The translations under genes were made by a program, and so were the position numbers. Under the pieces are notes generated by a model that saw nothing but the letters and a program-made list of their open reading frames with translations, ran no database searches and was not told where the DNA came from. A stretch of 64,000 bases of DNA from Rhabdornis inornatus (lineage: Eukaryota; Chordata; Aves; Passeriformes; Rhabdornithidae): positions 496,001-560,000 of the forward strand of contig VWZS01010096.1 in the NCBI GenBank assembly GCA_013397075.1. Direction: 5' to 3'. Positions 13,491 to 26,600 of this stretch are shown here, one piece after another. The number at the start of each line of letters is the position of its first letter. Position 1 is the first letter of the stretch.

Positions 13491-13865
13491 TTCACAGAAT
13501 CACAGGATGGGTAAGGTCAGAAGAGACCACCTGGTCCAACATCTCAGCTCAAGCTGGGTCCCCTGAGCTCAGTACTGAGGATTGTGCCCAGATGGTTCTC
13601 GAATGTCTCCAGTAAGAGAGGCTCCACAACCTCTCAGGGCGACCTGTTCCAGTGCTCAGTCACTGTCACAGTAAAGAAGTTTTTCCTCATGTTCAGGTGG
13701 GAATTCCTCTGTTCCAATTTGTGCTCATCCCATTGCTTGGCACCACCGAGAAGAGCCTGGCTGCCATCCTCTGGGCATCCCCTCTTCAGGCACATACAGA
13801 CCCTGATCAGATCCTCTCTCAGCATTCTCCTCTGCAGGCTAAGCAGGCCTGGAGGGAGCTGCTGA
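13491..13865 (-). repeat. CR1-like LINE fragment, about 370 bp
   Basis: Begins with 'cacagaatcacaggatgg' and a diverged 'aagagaccacctggtccaac' and runs into the more internal CR1 3' region ('cctgttccagtgctcagtcac', 'aagaagtttttcctcatgttcagg'). Orientation is minus because the 3' end is at the low coordinate. The open frame at 13584-13865 is a relic of this element, not a host gene. Confidence 0.8.
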
Positions 13866-14652
13866 GAGCCCTGTGGTGCCCAAGAGAGGTCACAAAAACA
13901 AGTGTGTCACAATCAGGGTGGCACTTCGGAATACAGCACCAGAACACTGCACCATCATGATGACTGCTGGTGAGTTATCCTTTGCTGGGGGCTTCAGCCC
14001 CTCTAAACACACCCCCAAAGGTGGAAAAAGGCGGGGGGAAGGAGTATCAAGCTTTAAAAGATGGGTCCTCTCTGTAACACAGCTGTGCCTTCGTGGAAGA
14101 GGACATTTCCAAGGGCATCCACCCACCAGCAGGCTGATGCCAGCCCACCTTCTAGCATCCAGATATTTCAGACATGAATAAAACTTCAGCAGGAGATTTT
14201 GAGCACTGACACTTGCACTGAGTCTTGGGTGAATGAGCTGTGTTATGCCCAGTGTCTGGGTAAGGCAGAGGAGCACTCCTCAGGAGCTCCTGCCCTGCAG
14301 CCACAGCACCTCTCTTCTCCTGTCCTATGGATGTCACCACATTTATGCCCAGCCTCTATGAACCACATACCTTTGCTGTTTAGGAGGCTGCCATTCAAAC
14401 TTCCCAGCTCCTGCATGCTTCTCAACCTGGTGCTTTCCAAACAGCCTGTGCCACTCAGCCCAAAACACGTTTCACAGACTGTCCCAGCTCCAAATGGTCC
14501 CACATGCACACAGGACAAGCTTGTACCACGTATCCCATGAAGCTGATTCCCCCAAAAACTCCTCCTTTGGATCACACTGATGTCACAGCTGGCAACACAA
14601 AGCCCAGGTAACTTTCTCTTCTCCCCCTGTAGCATCCATAGCCTCCACGGAC

Positions 14653-17600
14653 ATGGGGCTTCTGCTGCAAGACGATGTTTTTGCTGACTTCTTCAACACC
14701 TTCCTGAACCTTCCTGTAAGTCCACTCTGCACCATAAAACCTGGGGCCTTTCAGAGGTCTCCTCAGGTGAACTTTCTGTGGCATTAGAGGCCCCAGGAAA
14801 ACTGGGAGTACACCACATTCAGGCTGGAAAATGAGGGAAACCTGAGGATCTCAACTTGGAGATAGAGGTCTAAAAGGGAATTCGATGCCCTTCTGTGTAG
14901 TGGGAACTAACAAGAACAGCTGGGCTCCTCTGCCACCCTCCATCTCTTTCAGCTCTCCGTTTCTGTTTGCATCCAGGTTTTTGGCCAGACACCCCTTTAC
15001 ATCAGTGGCACGGGCCGGTGGTACCTGTGGCCAGAGCTGCCGAGCCACCTGGTGAGAACATGCCCCTTGTTGTAAGGGAGAAAGAGGGAGGAAGGGCACA
15101 GGGCAGGGGAGGGAAGGAGCTGATTTCTCACTGCCAAGGCCCCTCTCTGGCTCTCCTGTTCGTGCAGCTGGGCGATCATTTCAAACCCAGGCGTCACTTC
15201 GCTTTTATGCCCTGGGCGGAGCAAGCCGTTTAAAGTCCTGCTGCAGTTTATGGGGTCTATCTATAAACGCCGAGAGCTGGAGGGAAGGAGAGCATGTGTG
15301 GTGGCAGAGAAGGACACAGACATCAGCCCTTTGTCCTGGATTCCTCCTGAATCCAGCAGGAGCGAAGCCCTGTTGCTCGCCAGGCTGGCTTCCCCACAGC
15401 CGCTTTCAGCGCTCAGATCCCAAAAGCAAAAAGGATCCTGCTCCTCTGGAAGCTCTCGGGAGGCTGCCATGCCTGGGCTCTGGAGGAGAGGCAGGGGAAG
15501 AAGCCCTGCAGCAGCCGTGCAGCGCCGGGGTTCGCAGGCAGAGCTTTTGGGGATGCAAGCAGGGGCTGCGACTTGAGTATCCCCCGTGTGCCTCAGCACC
15601 GGGGTGGCTTTCATCGCCATAAAGCAGCAGCAGGGCGCCTTCCCCACCTCCTTCCCCTGTAGCGGGGACCTGTTACTCACCCGAAGCGCCAGGCAGGAGC
15701 CGGCTCCTTGCTCGCAGCTAATCCTCTCCTCGGGCAACGCAGGATCCCAGCCCCGCGGCTTTACTGGCTTGGTTGGAAAAGCACCGGCTGCCTCATTTCT
15801 GCAAATCCAGCCTGTGCCTCCACCTCGTCCTCTGCCAGAAGCTGCTGGGTTTCACTCGCTCGGGGGAAGCAGGTGAGTCATCGCGGAGGAAATCGGATCG
15901 GCTTCTCCTCTGCCGCTGGGCTTCCTCTTCTCCCCGGGGCTGTCACCGCCTGGTGCCTGCCCAGTGGGTCGTGCCTCTGCTCCGGGTTAAGAAGGCGTTG
16001 CACATCCCATTTTTAGGGATGCAGCAGGTGCCGGTGGGATGTGCAGGGATTTACTCCACCACGCTGTTAATACAGGCTCGCAAAGTACCTGCCTAGCAGG
16101 GCTTACCGAGGTGGAGCAGAGCTGCAGAGCATCACGGGGCACGGGAAACCGAGGTGCTGGTGTTTTGGTTTTGCTGCTGTGCAAGAATGCCTTGGGAAAA
16201 CCGGCTGTGATCTCTCTTACTGGCAACAAATCTGGATTGTGCTCACTTTGCCCCTAAAAGGAGCCTTCTCAGCCCAGCCAGGTACTTCCTCAGCCTGCGT
16301 GTCAGCTGCCACTGGAAAGAAAGCTGTGGCAGCAGGAATGCAGATCCTCATTTCAGAAAAGCTTTTCCTGAGTATATTGCTGCTGCTTCTCCAGTCAGCT
16401 TGAAACTCAAAGCTTGAGGAAGTAGAGGGCGAGCCCCAAACTCGGGCAAGAAAAGATGGACATTTGCCAGGAACAGAGGCACAACAGCTGGACAGGCTGT
16501 CCCTGACAGGAGCCAGTTATCCTTGCAAACACCACGTGTGCATCCCACAGCCTGTCCCAAACTCCCAGATCGGGGTGATTTGCTGGTCTCCCTCCAGCAG
16601 CCTCTTTCAGGGTGGGAGCTGGAGAGTTTCCTTGGGATCTGACAGGCAGCCCCTGATGCCATCTGTCCCACAGCAGAGCTCCTGAACTGGCAGAGCGCTG
16701 ACCAGTGGCTGCTGGAGAGGTGCATCAGTGGGAGCCACGGCATGCGGCACTTCTGCGCCTTCGTCCGAGGAACAGCAGGTGGGCACGGCATGCTCCACAG
16801 CCCCCTCCCAGCCAGCCACGGGCCACCTGCCTGGCAGGACACTGGCACAGAGCTGGGGGCATGGGTAAGATCCCAGAGAAAGCTCTGGAAGGTGAGCCAG
16901 CAGCAGAGCTGGGAGGGAGATGCATAACCGTGGCTTTCCTCGGCTCTGTTCCCTCGGTTCGTGCTGGTGATCTTTCCTTCTGCTTCATCCATCCTCGGGG
17001 CTTTCAGGGGCTCCTCCCAACCCCCATCCCTTCTCTGATCCGTAGGGGAAGAGCTGATTGACTTCTGGCTCATCACTGAAAGGCTCCTGGGTCTGGACGA
17101 GTCAGATGGGAGCCAGAGGGACTTGTTCTTGTCCCTGGTCCACAGGCTGAGAGCCACTCACCTGCGAGAAGGCTCCAGTGTCATCACCCTCTGCACCACC
17201 ATCGCTGGTAAGGAACACGGGAGCTGGGGATGAGCACTGCCCTTCCAGAGAGGGGCTCTTTCCTGGATGCTCCCGGGGGGATGGGATCTCCTCACCTGCT
17301 TGGTTTGGCTGGGGAATGTCATAATTCCCTGCATTCACCTCAGGATCTCTGCTGAAAGCCAGGCACATCCAGTCCATCAGCACCAGGAGGGACATCCTGA
17401 GCAAGATGCAGGAACAAGCCCTTTTTCTCATTCAGAGTTACTGGCTCCCTAAATTCTTTGTGCACTGCAAGATGGGGGTGGAGGAAGAGGAATCGTGCCA
17501 GCCTTTGCTCCAGGAATATCAGGAACGTTTATCAGGGGCCTGCTGGCAGGAGCCCCCAGGCCTTTCAGAGCCCCTCCCCACGATGCACATCAAAAGGAGC

Positions 17601-20600
17601 CAGGGCATGCCAGGGCCCTACTGCAGCCAGAAGGCCAAAGCAGAGATCTGGGCTCTGGTCAAGGAGGGTAGAGACACCCAAGAACTGAAAATGGCCACTT
17701 TTCAGGAGAAACGAGAGAAACAGCCAGGGCCAGCTGGGAGCACGGAGGAATTCTGTCTGGATAAGGATGCTTTGGGATCGATTCACCAGCAGTCAGAGCA
17801 TCCTGCAAATACATCATCTGCAAATCCTCCACCCTTTGGAGGCAGAGGAGGAGTAACATTTCCTGGAAGACTGCAGTCCAGTGCAGAGCAGGATCTAGAA
17901 AACCACTGTAAGGAGAAAGTCCTCTCTGACCTGTTTCTCTCTGCATCCCTTGCCCGGCTGCCATCTCTGAAAAAGCCAGTCAAGACCTTGGATTTCCTTC
18001 CCTGGGCCCTGAGAGGCGAGGCCTGTGCGGGTCGACCCTTCAGAGAATTCCTGCAGCGCCAGAACCGGCCCATGGAGACTCATCTCCTGGACCTGTGGCA
18101 CGACCTGGAGGAGTTTCTGCCTGTGGTGCTGGACTCCAACAGAGAAAACAGCTTCTTCCTGCGCCATTTGATGGGGGAAAGGATCTGCAAGACCTACCTG
18201 GAGGAGGACAGCACTGAGAAGCTTCCCTTGGAGACCAGGACTCTCGTGAGTTTGTGGAACCATCTGATATGTGGAGAATTCTCCCCCTGGATATTCACAG
18301 CACAGAAGGAGATTTGCAAGGTACACAGGGGTACTGGCAGCAGTCAGGCTGGGAGGTACACCTGGCATTGGCACCCCTGAGGTGGTTTAGGAAGTGAAGA
18401 ATTTGGAAAATTAAGAGGAAAAGAGATTAGGAAAGGAAAAACTTGCAGTGGACCAGTGACCAAGATGCCCCAGGCCAGTGGAGAGGAGCATCTCACTGGT
18501 TTGCTGGGCAGCAGAGCAGGGGTGAGCAGACATTGAATATCTCTGGTGAGCCTGGCTAGATGCACATTCCGAGGGCTGGGGATGACAGGGCCATCCTTTT
18601 GCATCTATCACTGGCTCCAGCACAACCCCAGTAAAACCCATTTAGAACCCCAGCTCTTCTGGGCAGCCCAGTGGACCAAGCTGGATGTGCAGGTGTGTCC
18701 TAAGCATGTCAGCAAGTTGTGAGCCACCCGTGGCACCAGCACTGTGACCCTGCTTGAGGACAATCCCCTTTTGCTCCTCCTCAGGTGCTCTGCAGCCTCT
18801 ACGAGGAATTTCTGGCCGATGACGACAGGACATTCCTCCAGTTCATGGTGAGGGGGATGCACAGGGACATCCTTGGGGGGTGTGCAGGCTCCAGCAGGGA
18901 TGTGAAAAGTTGGAGAGAGAGAGAAGGAGGGAGGAAAAGCCCAGCATTAGCTGCAGTGGTCTAGCATCCCACGTATCCCCAGCCAATGCTGCCACAGGGT
19001 GACACAGCAGATCCTACCCTGCTCCAGCTGCCTGGAGCAATGATCCTCAGCTCTTCCAGCACAGCATCCCATTAAGTTGGCAGATCCACCCTGCAGGATC
19101 TCCCCTGAGACAAGCTGTGACCCTGCCTAAAAGCAGGGAGAAATGTAATTGCAGGCTTTTAGGTTAGGCACGGGTGAGCCCAGCACTTGTGGGAATTGAT
19201 CTGCTCCTGGCTTTTTCCTTGGACACGCTATTAATGTGTAATTATTACTGCTATTAATGTGAGTCATGTGCATGACACACATGGGATGACCCTGCCCCAG
19301 CACCAGTGCCTGGCCAGCACAGGGAGGAAGAGGCCATGCAGCCTTTTAGCCTATGACTCAACTACCCTCAAGTTTTCCACATATTTTTTTCCACCAAAAA
19401 GGGTGATACAAGAAACCAGAGTCACACAAGCACTCTTCCCAGACCATTATTCCTCCTGGCATCAGAAATCCCATAATACCTACCCCAAATTCCAGCATTA
19501 CACCAAGAAACTTCCTTACAGGCAGAACCCCCTGAGCATCTCACCTGCACTGGTACCTGCACAACCCATGCAGGCAACTTTTCTCACTGCAGGTGGCGTT
19601 CTTCAAACCAACTGTTTCCCCCAAAACGAAATGTAAAATCAGCAGCTGATCCTGGAAATGCTGAGGAGAGGCTGTCAGGAATCCTCAGAGACCTGGCTCC
19701 TCCCAGAGTCCAGTGAGAGCTGAACATTTTGGAAAAGTCAACCAGCAGCTCCCGACCCTGACTCATTAACTGCTCTTGGTTGGAAGTTAATTAGCTGCCC
19801 AGGTTTTTCAGCATCTCTTGTCAGGGAAATCTCCCCTCTGAGGCCAGAGCTGGTCTGGAACTGCAATTAGCTGGTCTGGGAGTGCAATTATCACTTCAGC
19901 AGGCGACGGGGCTGTGCTCTCTCTGGCCTCCATCCCCTGAGCCAAACTCCTCCTGGCTCTCCTGCTCTGGTGTCAGGGGTACTGCTGGGACCTAGCAGGG
20001 TTATTTTTGGTGCCTGCTCTCAGCTCTCAGTCAGAACCAGCCACTCTACCCCTGCTGCTTGGCGAGCTGTGCAAACTCTCTGTGTGTGGGGAGAGGCAAA
20101 ACCTGCAGGAGGGTTTTGGGGAAAATGAGGGAGGCACTCCCGGGCAGCCGCTGGAGCCAGCCTCAGTGACAAAACAGCACACGAAGCTACCAGGCTGCTG
20201 GGGACACCTTCAGGGTTGTTTCCAGCCCTCCTGGGAGGATGTTGAAGTCTTAAGGAAAGCTGCAAGGCCATGTCTGGCCTTCCCCTGGCTGCCTGTGCCT
20301 GGTACATCCCAGCCAGCTGAGCTGAGCTTTGTGCTCACATAGATTCCCTCCAGACTGCTCAAAGCTCAAGCAGAGATCTAAAGTGGGCAGGTGTGTAGTC
20401 TGAGGTGCAGTAAAACAGTTGGGCACAGTGCTGGAGGTGGGGAAGGTGCTCTGTGCCATCACCCTGCCCTCCTCTCTCCACAGGCTCCGGGGATGGATGT
20501 CACCATGCCTGAGGTGCCGGGCCGTGCTGCTGCCAGAAGGGAACATTTCCACCTGTCCCAGAGGATGAACCAGTCCCTGAAGCTGAGCCAGGCCTTGCAT

Positions 20601-23600
20601 GGCACCAGGAGCCTGGAGGGGGTCTCCTCCAAGCTCTGGCATTTGCTTGCTGCTCGGGACCTCCAGAAAGGGGGTTCCATCCAGGCAGAGATGGAACTGC
20701 TCCTGGGCAGTGCTGGTAAGAGGAGGCTCTCAATTCACATTGGCTGAAGCCAGTAAAGCATGTTTTATGCTCTGGTGGTGACCAGTGGCCCTAAACAGGT
20801 GATGGACATCATGGAGTGGGTTGGTACAGTGGGTCTGGGAGCCTTCATTTGTAATCTAAGCTTTGGCAGTGACCTAAGGGCCAAATTCCCTCCTGCCAGT
20901 ACCAGGGGCACCAAATGCCACATCCCTACACTGGCCAGGATCACCAGATCAAATAGAGGCTGCAGAAAAGTGACTGAAGCCCAAAGCCAGCAGTGGCTCC
21001 GGCCACCCCAGTTCCACATTTTGCCCTTCTCCTGAGGATGCTGGGACTGGCCATGCTGGTGCTGCTGGTGTAACCCCTCAGCTTTGTTCTGCCATTCAAT
21101 CTTTGGGAGTGACACCGATTTTCTAGGCACCTGCAGTGCACTGAGGGTGACAGCAGTCCCCTGTAGCACCCCTGCAGCTTGTGGGCCCTCAGTTTTACCC
21201 AAGAAATGCAGTGTCACGGGTAGATCATGGAACAGGACACACAAGGGGGCAGGGAAGGCAACAAACCCCAGCCCTCAGAGCCAGTGCTGAAGGGCTGTCC
21301 TAACCAGAGGTGATGGACATGGGATGTGTCCCCTCTCCTCTCTCTGATGCAGAATGCCAGAGGATGATGGCAGATGAGCTGGCTGTGGGTAGCCCAAGCA
21401 AGGAAGAGGAGCTCCTGCAGCTCATGAGTGCAGCACTCGGTGAGTCCAGGCTGGGCAGGCAGGGTGGGCTCCCAAACATCTGGGGATCACCCCTGGGGGT
21501 GCTCCAGGGACTGGGAGAGCGGGAGGCTTCCCTGCAGGCATGGCATCATCTGGTGGAACTTCTCCAGAAGGAAAGGCCTGTCCACCCACAGCAGGCTGTG
21601 CTCTGGGCCACTAATCCAGCCAGGGAGCGTGGGAGGGGGGGATTTCTCTGAAGTAGATGCTGACGAGGTCACACCATGAGAGGTGAAGAGCTCCCACAGT
21701 GTCTCCTGAGCCAGAGACACCACGGGGAGGCTCCGGGGTCCAGCTGTGTGCAGGCTCTGGCTGTCACCTGAGGAAGAGGCCAGCCCTGTTCCTGTCCCCA
21801 CAGCTGTTGCATCCGAGAGGATTGCTAGAGAGAATGCTGCTGCTGCTGCTGCGAGGAAGAAGGCATCTAGAAAACGCAGGTCTGGCACCTGGCAGCACAG
21901 AGCTTTGCTCCTTCCACTCTTTCAGATTTTTCCCCAGTGCTCCCCTGTAGTGCCACTGCTCCCTGTTTGGTCATTTGGCCCCCTCAGTTGTAGGCATAGG
22001 TGGCCTGTGGGTCTAAACTGCAGAATTACCAGGGAAAGGAGGAAAATTAACACTCCCCACCCCCAGTTCAGATTTACTCTTCACACCTTGTGCATGTCTG
22101 GTGCACTTCATCCTCAATCAAACCCCGTAATGCCACATGGGCAACACTCAGATTCCCAGAAAAAATACTTAAAATCACACTGTAGCCATCCTTAAATCTC
22201 CGGACTCGTGTCTCACCTTCTGGGAGAGTCCTTGCAGCTTCACGCTGGGATATAAAGCAAATGGAAAAATGATGGTGAGCACCCGAGCTGAGCTGATTTC
22301 TTAAGCCCAGTAATGCAAATGCACCTTGCCCAACATCCATCCCACCCCAAGGGGCCAGACAGCAACTGCAATAAATACATTTTTCTATGACCCATCAGCC
22401 AGTACATTGATTCTCCATCCAGACCCTCACCCCAAACCTATCAAATTGCTTCTGGACCTGCAGGCTGCTGGACTGGAGAAGGAAACACTGCAAATAAGCA
22501 GGACAGACACTCCCAAGGCTACTACGTGCAAGAACAGAGCCCAGGGGCTCTAGTGCCCTCTTCCATTGTCCAACTACCTCCAGGACCAGAAATCCAGTGG
22601 GACCCCAACCCCGGGGCTATCTCCTATCAGCTGCTCCACACCTTAGCCCCCCTTCCATCAAACCAGTGACCTCCTCATGCCTCTGGCTGCTCTTGATGCT
22701 CTCTCTGCTCTCCCATCTGGCAGTTTTGAGGAGGAGGATGAGGAAGACAAGGAGGACGAGGAGGAAGAGGAGGAAGGACATCAGAAGAAGAAGAAGAAGC
22801 AGAAGCAGACGCAGAAACAGGAGCAGAAACAGAAGCAGAAGGAACAGCAGCAGCAGGATTTGTTGCGCTGGAGCAAACAGCCCAAGTCCAGGCGTCGCCA
22901 GCATGTGCAGGAAGAGAGAGAGAGCATCAAGACACAGAGGATGGTAAGGAAAGACCCTGTGTGCTGGAAGGCTGAGGATGTTTGTCAGGCAAGAAAGAGA
23001 GGAGGTGCTGTGAGACAAGGGATGTCACATAAATGGGGTGAGGGGGTCAGACTTGGGGAGTTGCAGGAAGGCAGCAGGGAAAGGCTTCCTCCCACAGGCT
23101 CTGGAGTCCTCCACCACACAGACTTCACCACATCTGCTCAGGACTGGCTGAGAGATTCACACCATCCCCTGTGGACACCAGGGAAACTGAGAAATACTGG
23201 AAAGCAAAAATGATGGCTGGGTCACAAATCCCACTGCCAGGGCCGCTCCAGCTCACAGGGGTGGGTCCAGACAGGAGGGCTGAGCCCCAGTGCTGCAGCT
23301 CCCTGGCTGGTGCCACCTGTGCCATGTCTCCGCAGGAATGGGCCTGGGATGCCATCCGGGAGCTTGTCAGGAGCTTCTGCAAGTTCCAGAGGGAAATGGA
23401 AAATCACAAACTCCGTGCAGAATTTGAGGAGTTTCTCCGTCAGGAGCAAAGAAACGAGAGGGAAAGTATGTCCAGTGTCCTGCCACCCCTCCTCCTCCCT
23501 CCCCAGGACACCCCTGGGTTTAGGTAGAGAAGCAAATGGAGAAAACCTGTCCCTTACCTCCCACCATCATGTGCCCTGTTATGCTGTTGCATCTTTCTCA

Positions 23601-26600
23601 AACAATATCGTATATGCAAGTTTGTATCCCTGCCTCAAAAAAAACCAACAAACAAAAAACCAACCCAAAACAGGAAACACTAAATAGAGCTAAGGTGAGA
23701 CAGGCCAGAAAAATAAACAAAAGGAAACGGTTTTCTGGGCAACAGGGGGCTGGCCTAAACAGAAAGTTTACACACAGATTTGAGAAGAGGCTGGAAAAGC
23801 AGTTAGAGGTGTAACCTACTAAATACACAGAAGCCCCATCTAGATCAAGAGAATTTTGTATATGGGGAAATCAAGAGATTTTTTTCCCTTTCGTCCTCAC
23901 TCATTATCTGCTTGTGGGCTCTGTCAGAACCAGGGCAACAGCTAGACAGACCAACAGGCTTTAGCAACAGGCCATTCCCTATGGGAACAGTGAACATAAA
24001 AACTCCATGGGGGCAAAGAGGAGGAGGGATGGAGGAGATCACCAAGCTAGAGGAAGGGTGTAGTCCACAGAGGTAGAAAGGCCCTCAGTAAATTGCATGC
24101 AGGTAAGGGAAGTGCAGGTGAGGTGAAGGAGCAAACCCAGTGCTGGGCAGCAGGACACAGCATCTCTTTCCCTGCCTCAGACTTGCCCATCAAGGAGAAG
24201 AAGAAGAAAAGTCCCACGAAGAGCTCCCACAAGGGCAAAGCCCGGCCGGAAAAGGTGACACTGATAAAACGCCGCATTTTGGACAAACAGCTCATCATCG
24301 TCAACTTCCTCGTGGATGACCTCCGCTTTTACCTGGAGATGGACAAGTAAGTTCTTCTTCCACCAGGTGCTCAGTACCACTGCAGAATCCCAGAATGGTT
24401 TGCATTGGAAGGGACCCTAAAGGTCATCTCCTTCCAACTCCCTGCTATGGGCAGGGACATGTCCCACTGGACCAGGCTGCTGAGAGCTCCATCCAACTTG
24501 GCACCAGCCTCCCTCGGCTCTGGCCTGAACCCGTCTCTGATGGAGACCTCCAAAGCCCTCATTTCAGCCTGCAGTCATCCCCTGGCTCAGGGCTCCTGTT
24601 TGAAATCCTTTTGGTTTGGTAGCCCCAAGCAATCCAGCGTTTTGCCCACACCATTCTGAATGTCTCAGTTGTGGTGGCATTTCTCCCTTGGCTTTGTCCA
24701 AGTTCCCAACAAACCTGTAAGACCAATCCATGGCCAATGGGCACCAGCCCTGCAGCCAACACCCCCACAACAGGCAAATCCCCAGCTTTCAGTCCTCCTC
24801 TTTTCCCAAAAAGGGGGAACATCACCTGCCCCAGGTGAATCCTGTGACCACGAGGGTGGCAGAAGAGGGAGGTGGCCTTTCATACCTGCCGTGTCACTGT
24901 TCCACACCTCGAGGATTGCTTTTCCTGGCCAAGCAAATACCAAATTAAGCAAGAACACTACTGTCTAGCCTAGCAGTTGCCAGCACTTGTCTCAGAGCAA
25001 GATCCCATGTGCCTTTGCAGGTTTTCCAGGTTGGCTGACTGCAAGGAATCCGTGGCACCCCTCAACATGCAGTCAGAAAAGCGTGTTGGCTTTCTCAAAA
25101 AGAAACATGACATGATCAGCAGACTTTTCCTGAACTCTGATATCCCCCCCAAGCTGCGGGTGAGACCCTGGACCTGCCCAGGAAGGCTGGAGGCTGCTGC
25201 CTGCTCATTGCAGTGGTGGGGAAAGAGGGACAGGCGGGGGTCTGGATCTGCTGGAGGGGCTTTGGGGTGTGCTCTGGAGCTTGGGGTTTCCACATGGGCT
25301 GGGAGGGGTGGGAAGAAACCCCCCATCAAACCCTGATAAACTGAGAACAAGCATGTGGCTAAGGATGGGAGACATGGGGATGATTCTCTAGTATTATCTG
25401 CTGGAGAAATGCCAAGGCTGAAGCACCAGGATGGTGCTTGCTGCACACCATCAATCCAGTCCTTTCCCTCTTCAGAGGCCAGTGTCACCATTATCCCCTC
25501 CCCACTGCACCCACCCGAATTCCTCCCAGTAACTCTGCCATCTCCCCTTTGGAGGGCACAAAGCTTCCCACAGAATTCCATGTGGGATCCTGCCCTTGTA
25601 CCTGGGCCAAGCAGCCACGATGGAATTTGGGAGTGTTTTTAGAGAGTGCTGAGGTGGGGTCAGGAGAGAAACCTGGCCCTACCAGGAGTGCTGCAAAGTG
25701 CTTTGGTCTCTTCTGTGCCCAGGTCAACATCTCTGAGAAAGAGAGGGATTCAATCTGTCGTTTATCTTCCAAGAAGCCACTGACCCGGGCCACGTACCAC
25801 AATGCCAAAGTCACCCTCTTCCCCATCCTGATGTACTTCTGGAGAAGGTACCTATCCATCCCCTCTCTCCCAAGGTGGAGGAGGCTCTGGGGATGCCACC
25901 CTTTATCTCCAGCCACTTGTTCCTCTGCCTGAGCCCCCCAGGAGCTCAGCTGGAATTGTCCCCTTGGAGCTTTGCTGTGCCCGGTGTTTCTCACGCAGGT
26001 TCTGCACCTGGAAGGTGATGAGCAGCTACCAGGAAGTCAGGAGCTCTGAGACCCCTGAGAAGGACAGGAGCTCTGGGCTCACCAAGGGGCACAAGAGATC
26101 CCGGGTCCAAAAGAAGGAGAGGAGCTCTCAGGAGCCCAAACGGGGCAGGGCCCACAAGGAGGGAAAGGTTCCATCCTCTTCAGCTCCTGCAAAAACCCCC
26201 TCCAAAGCACCCAAGATCCCGGATTCCAAGAAGGTGGTGGCTGCTCCCTCTGCTACACGTTATGCTCCAGGTTTGTTCTCCTAGTGCAGAAACACCCAGA
26301 CCTGACATCTTTTAAGTTCCCCTGAAAAGACCCCCTCCTTCACACAGCTTTGAGGGTGTATGTGGTGCAGGCCTGCTGGGAAAATGGAATGGAATATTTT
26401 TTTTCCTGTCAAAATCAGTCCAGCAGGATTTTAGAAATTTTCTTTGGTGAAAAGGGAAGTGAGCACAGAGACTTCCCAAGCAAAGAGCTGTTGCATAATT
26501 CCTATTTATTGCAATAACCAAGTTAAAAATAGTCGGGCACACCCCCTGAAACAGAAATAAAAACCCCCAATCTTTTGGGCTGCAAGTCAAATGGGAGCAG

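Larger units (their letters stand above)
6901..14580. other. Intergenic region between GLUL and RGSL1
   Basis: No spliced or intact gene recognised. Open frames here, including a 484-codon plus-strand one at 6638-8092, lack family motifs and lie in GC-rich DNA where stop codons are rare. The region holds two CR1 remnants (annotated separately) and probably the unseen 5' non-coding part of RGSL1. In human DNA TEDDM1 lies near here; I see no counterpart. Confidence 0.5.

Noticed and set aside
14578..14632. An RGSL1 first exon starting ATG at about 14579 with a donor at 14608
   Set aside because: It would need an intron of about 24 bp, too short for vertebrate splicing. Unspliced, this ATG is not in frame with the conserved exon.
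15166..15231. Possible RGSL1 exon after 'tcgtgcag' (LGDHFKPRRHF...)
   Set aside because: It runs into a stop within the segment, while exon 15743-15872 joins exon 2 in phase and matches the family.
16348..17157. 269-codon minus-strand open frame
   Set aside because: It is antisense to RGSL1 exons 4-5 and their introns, with no motif and no splice context.
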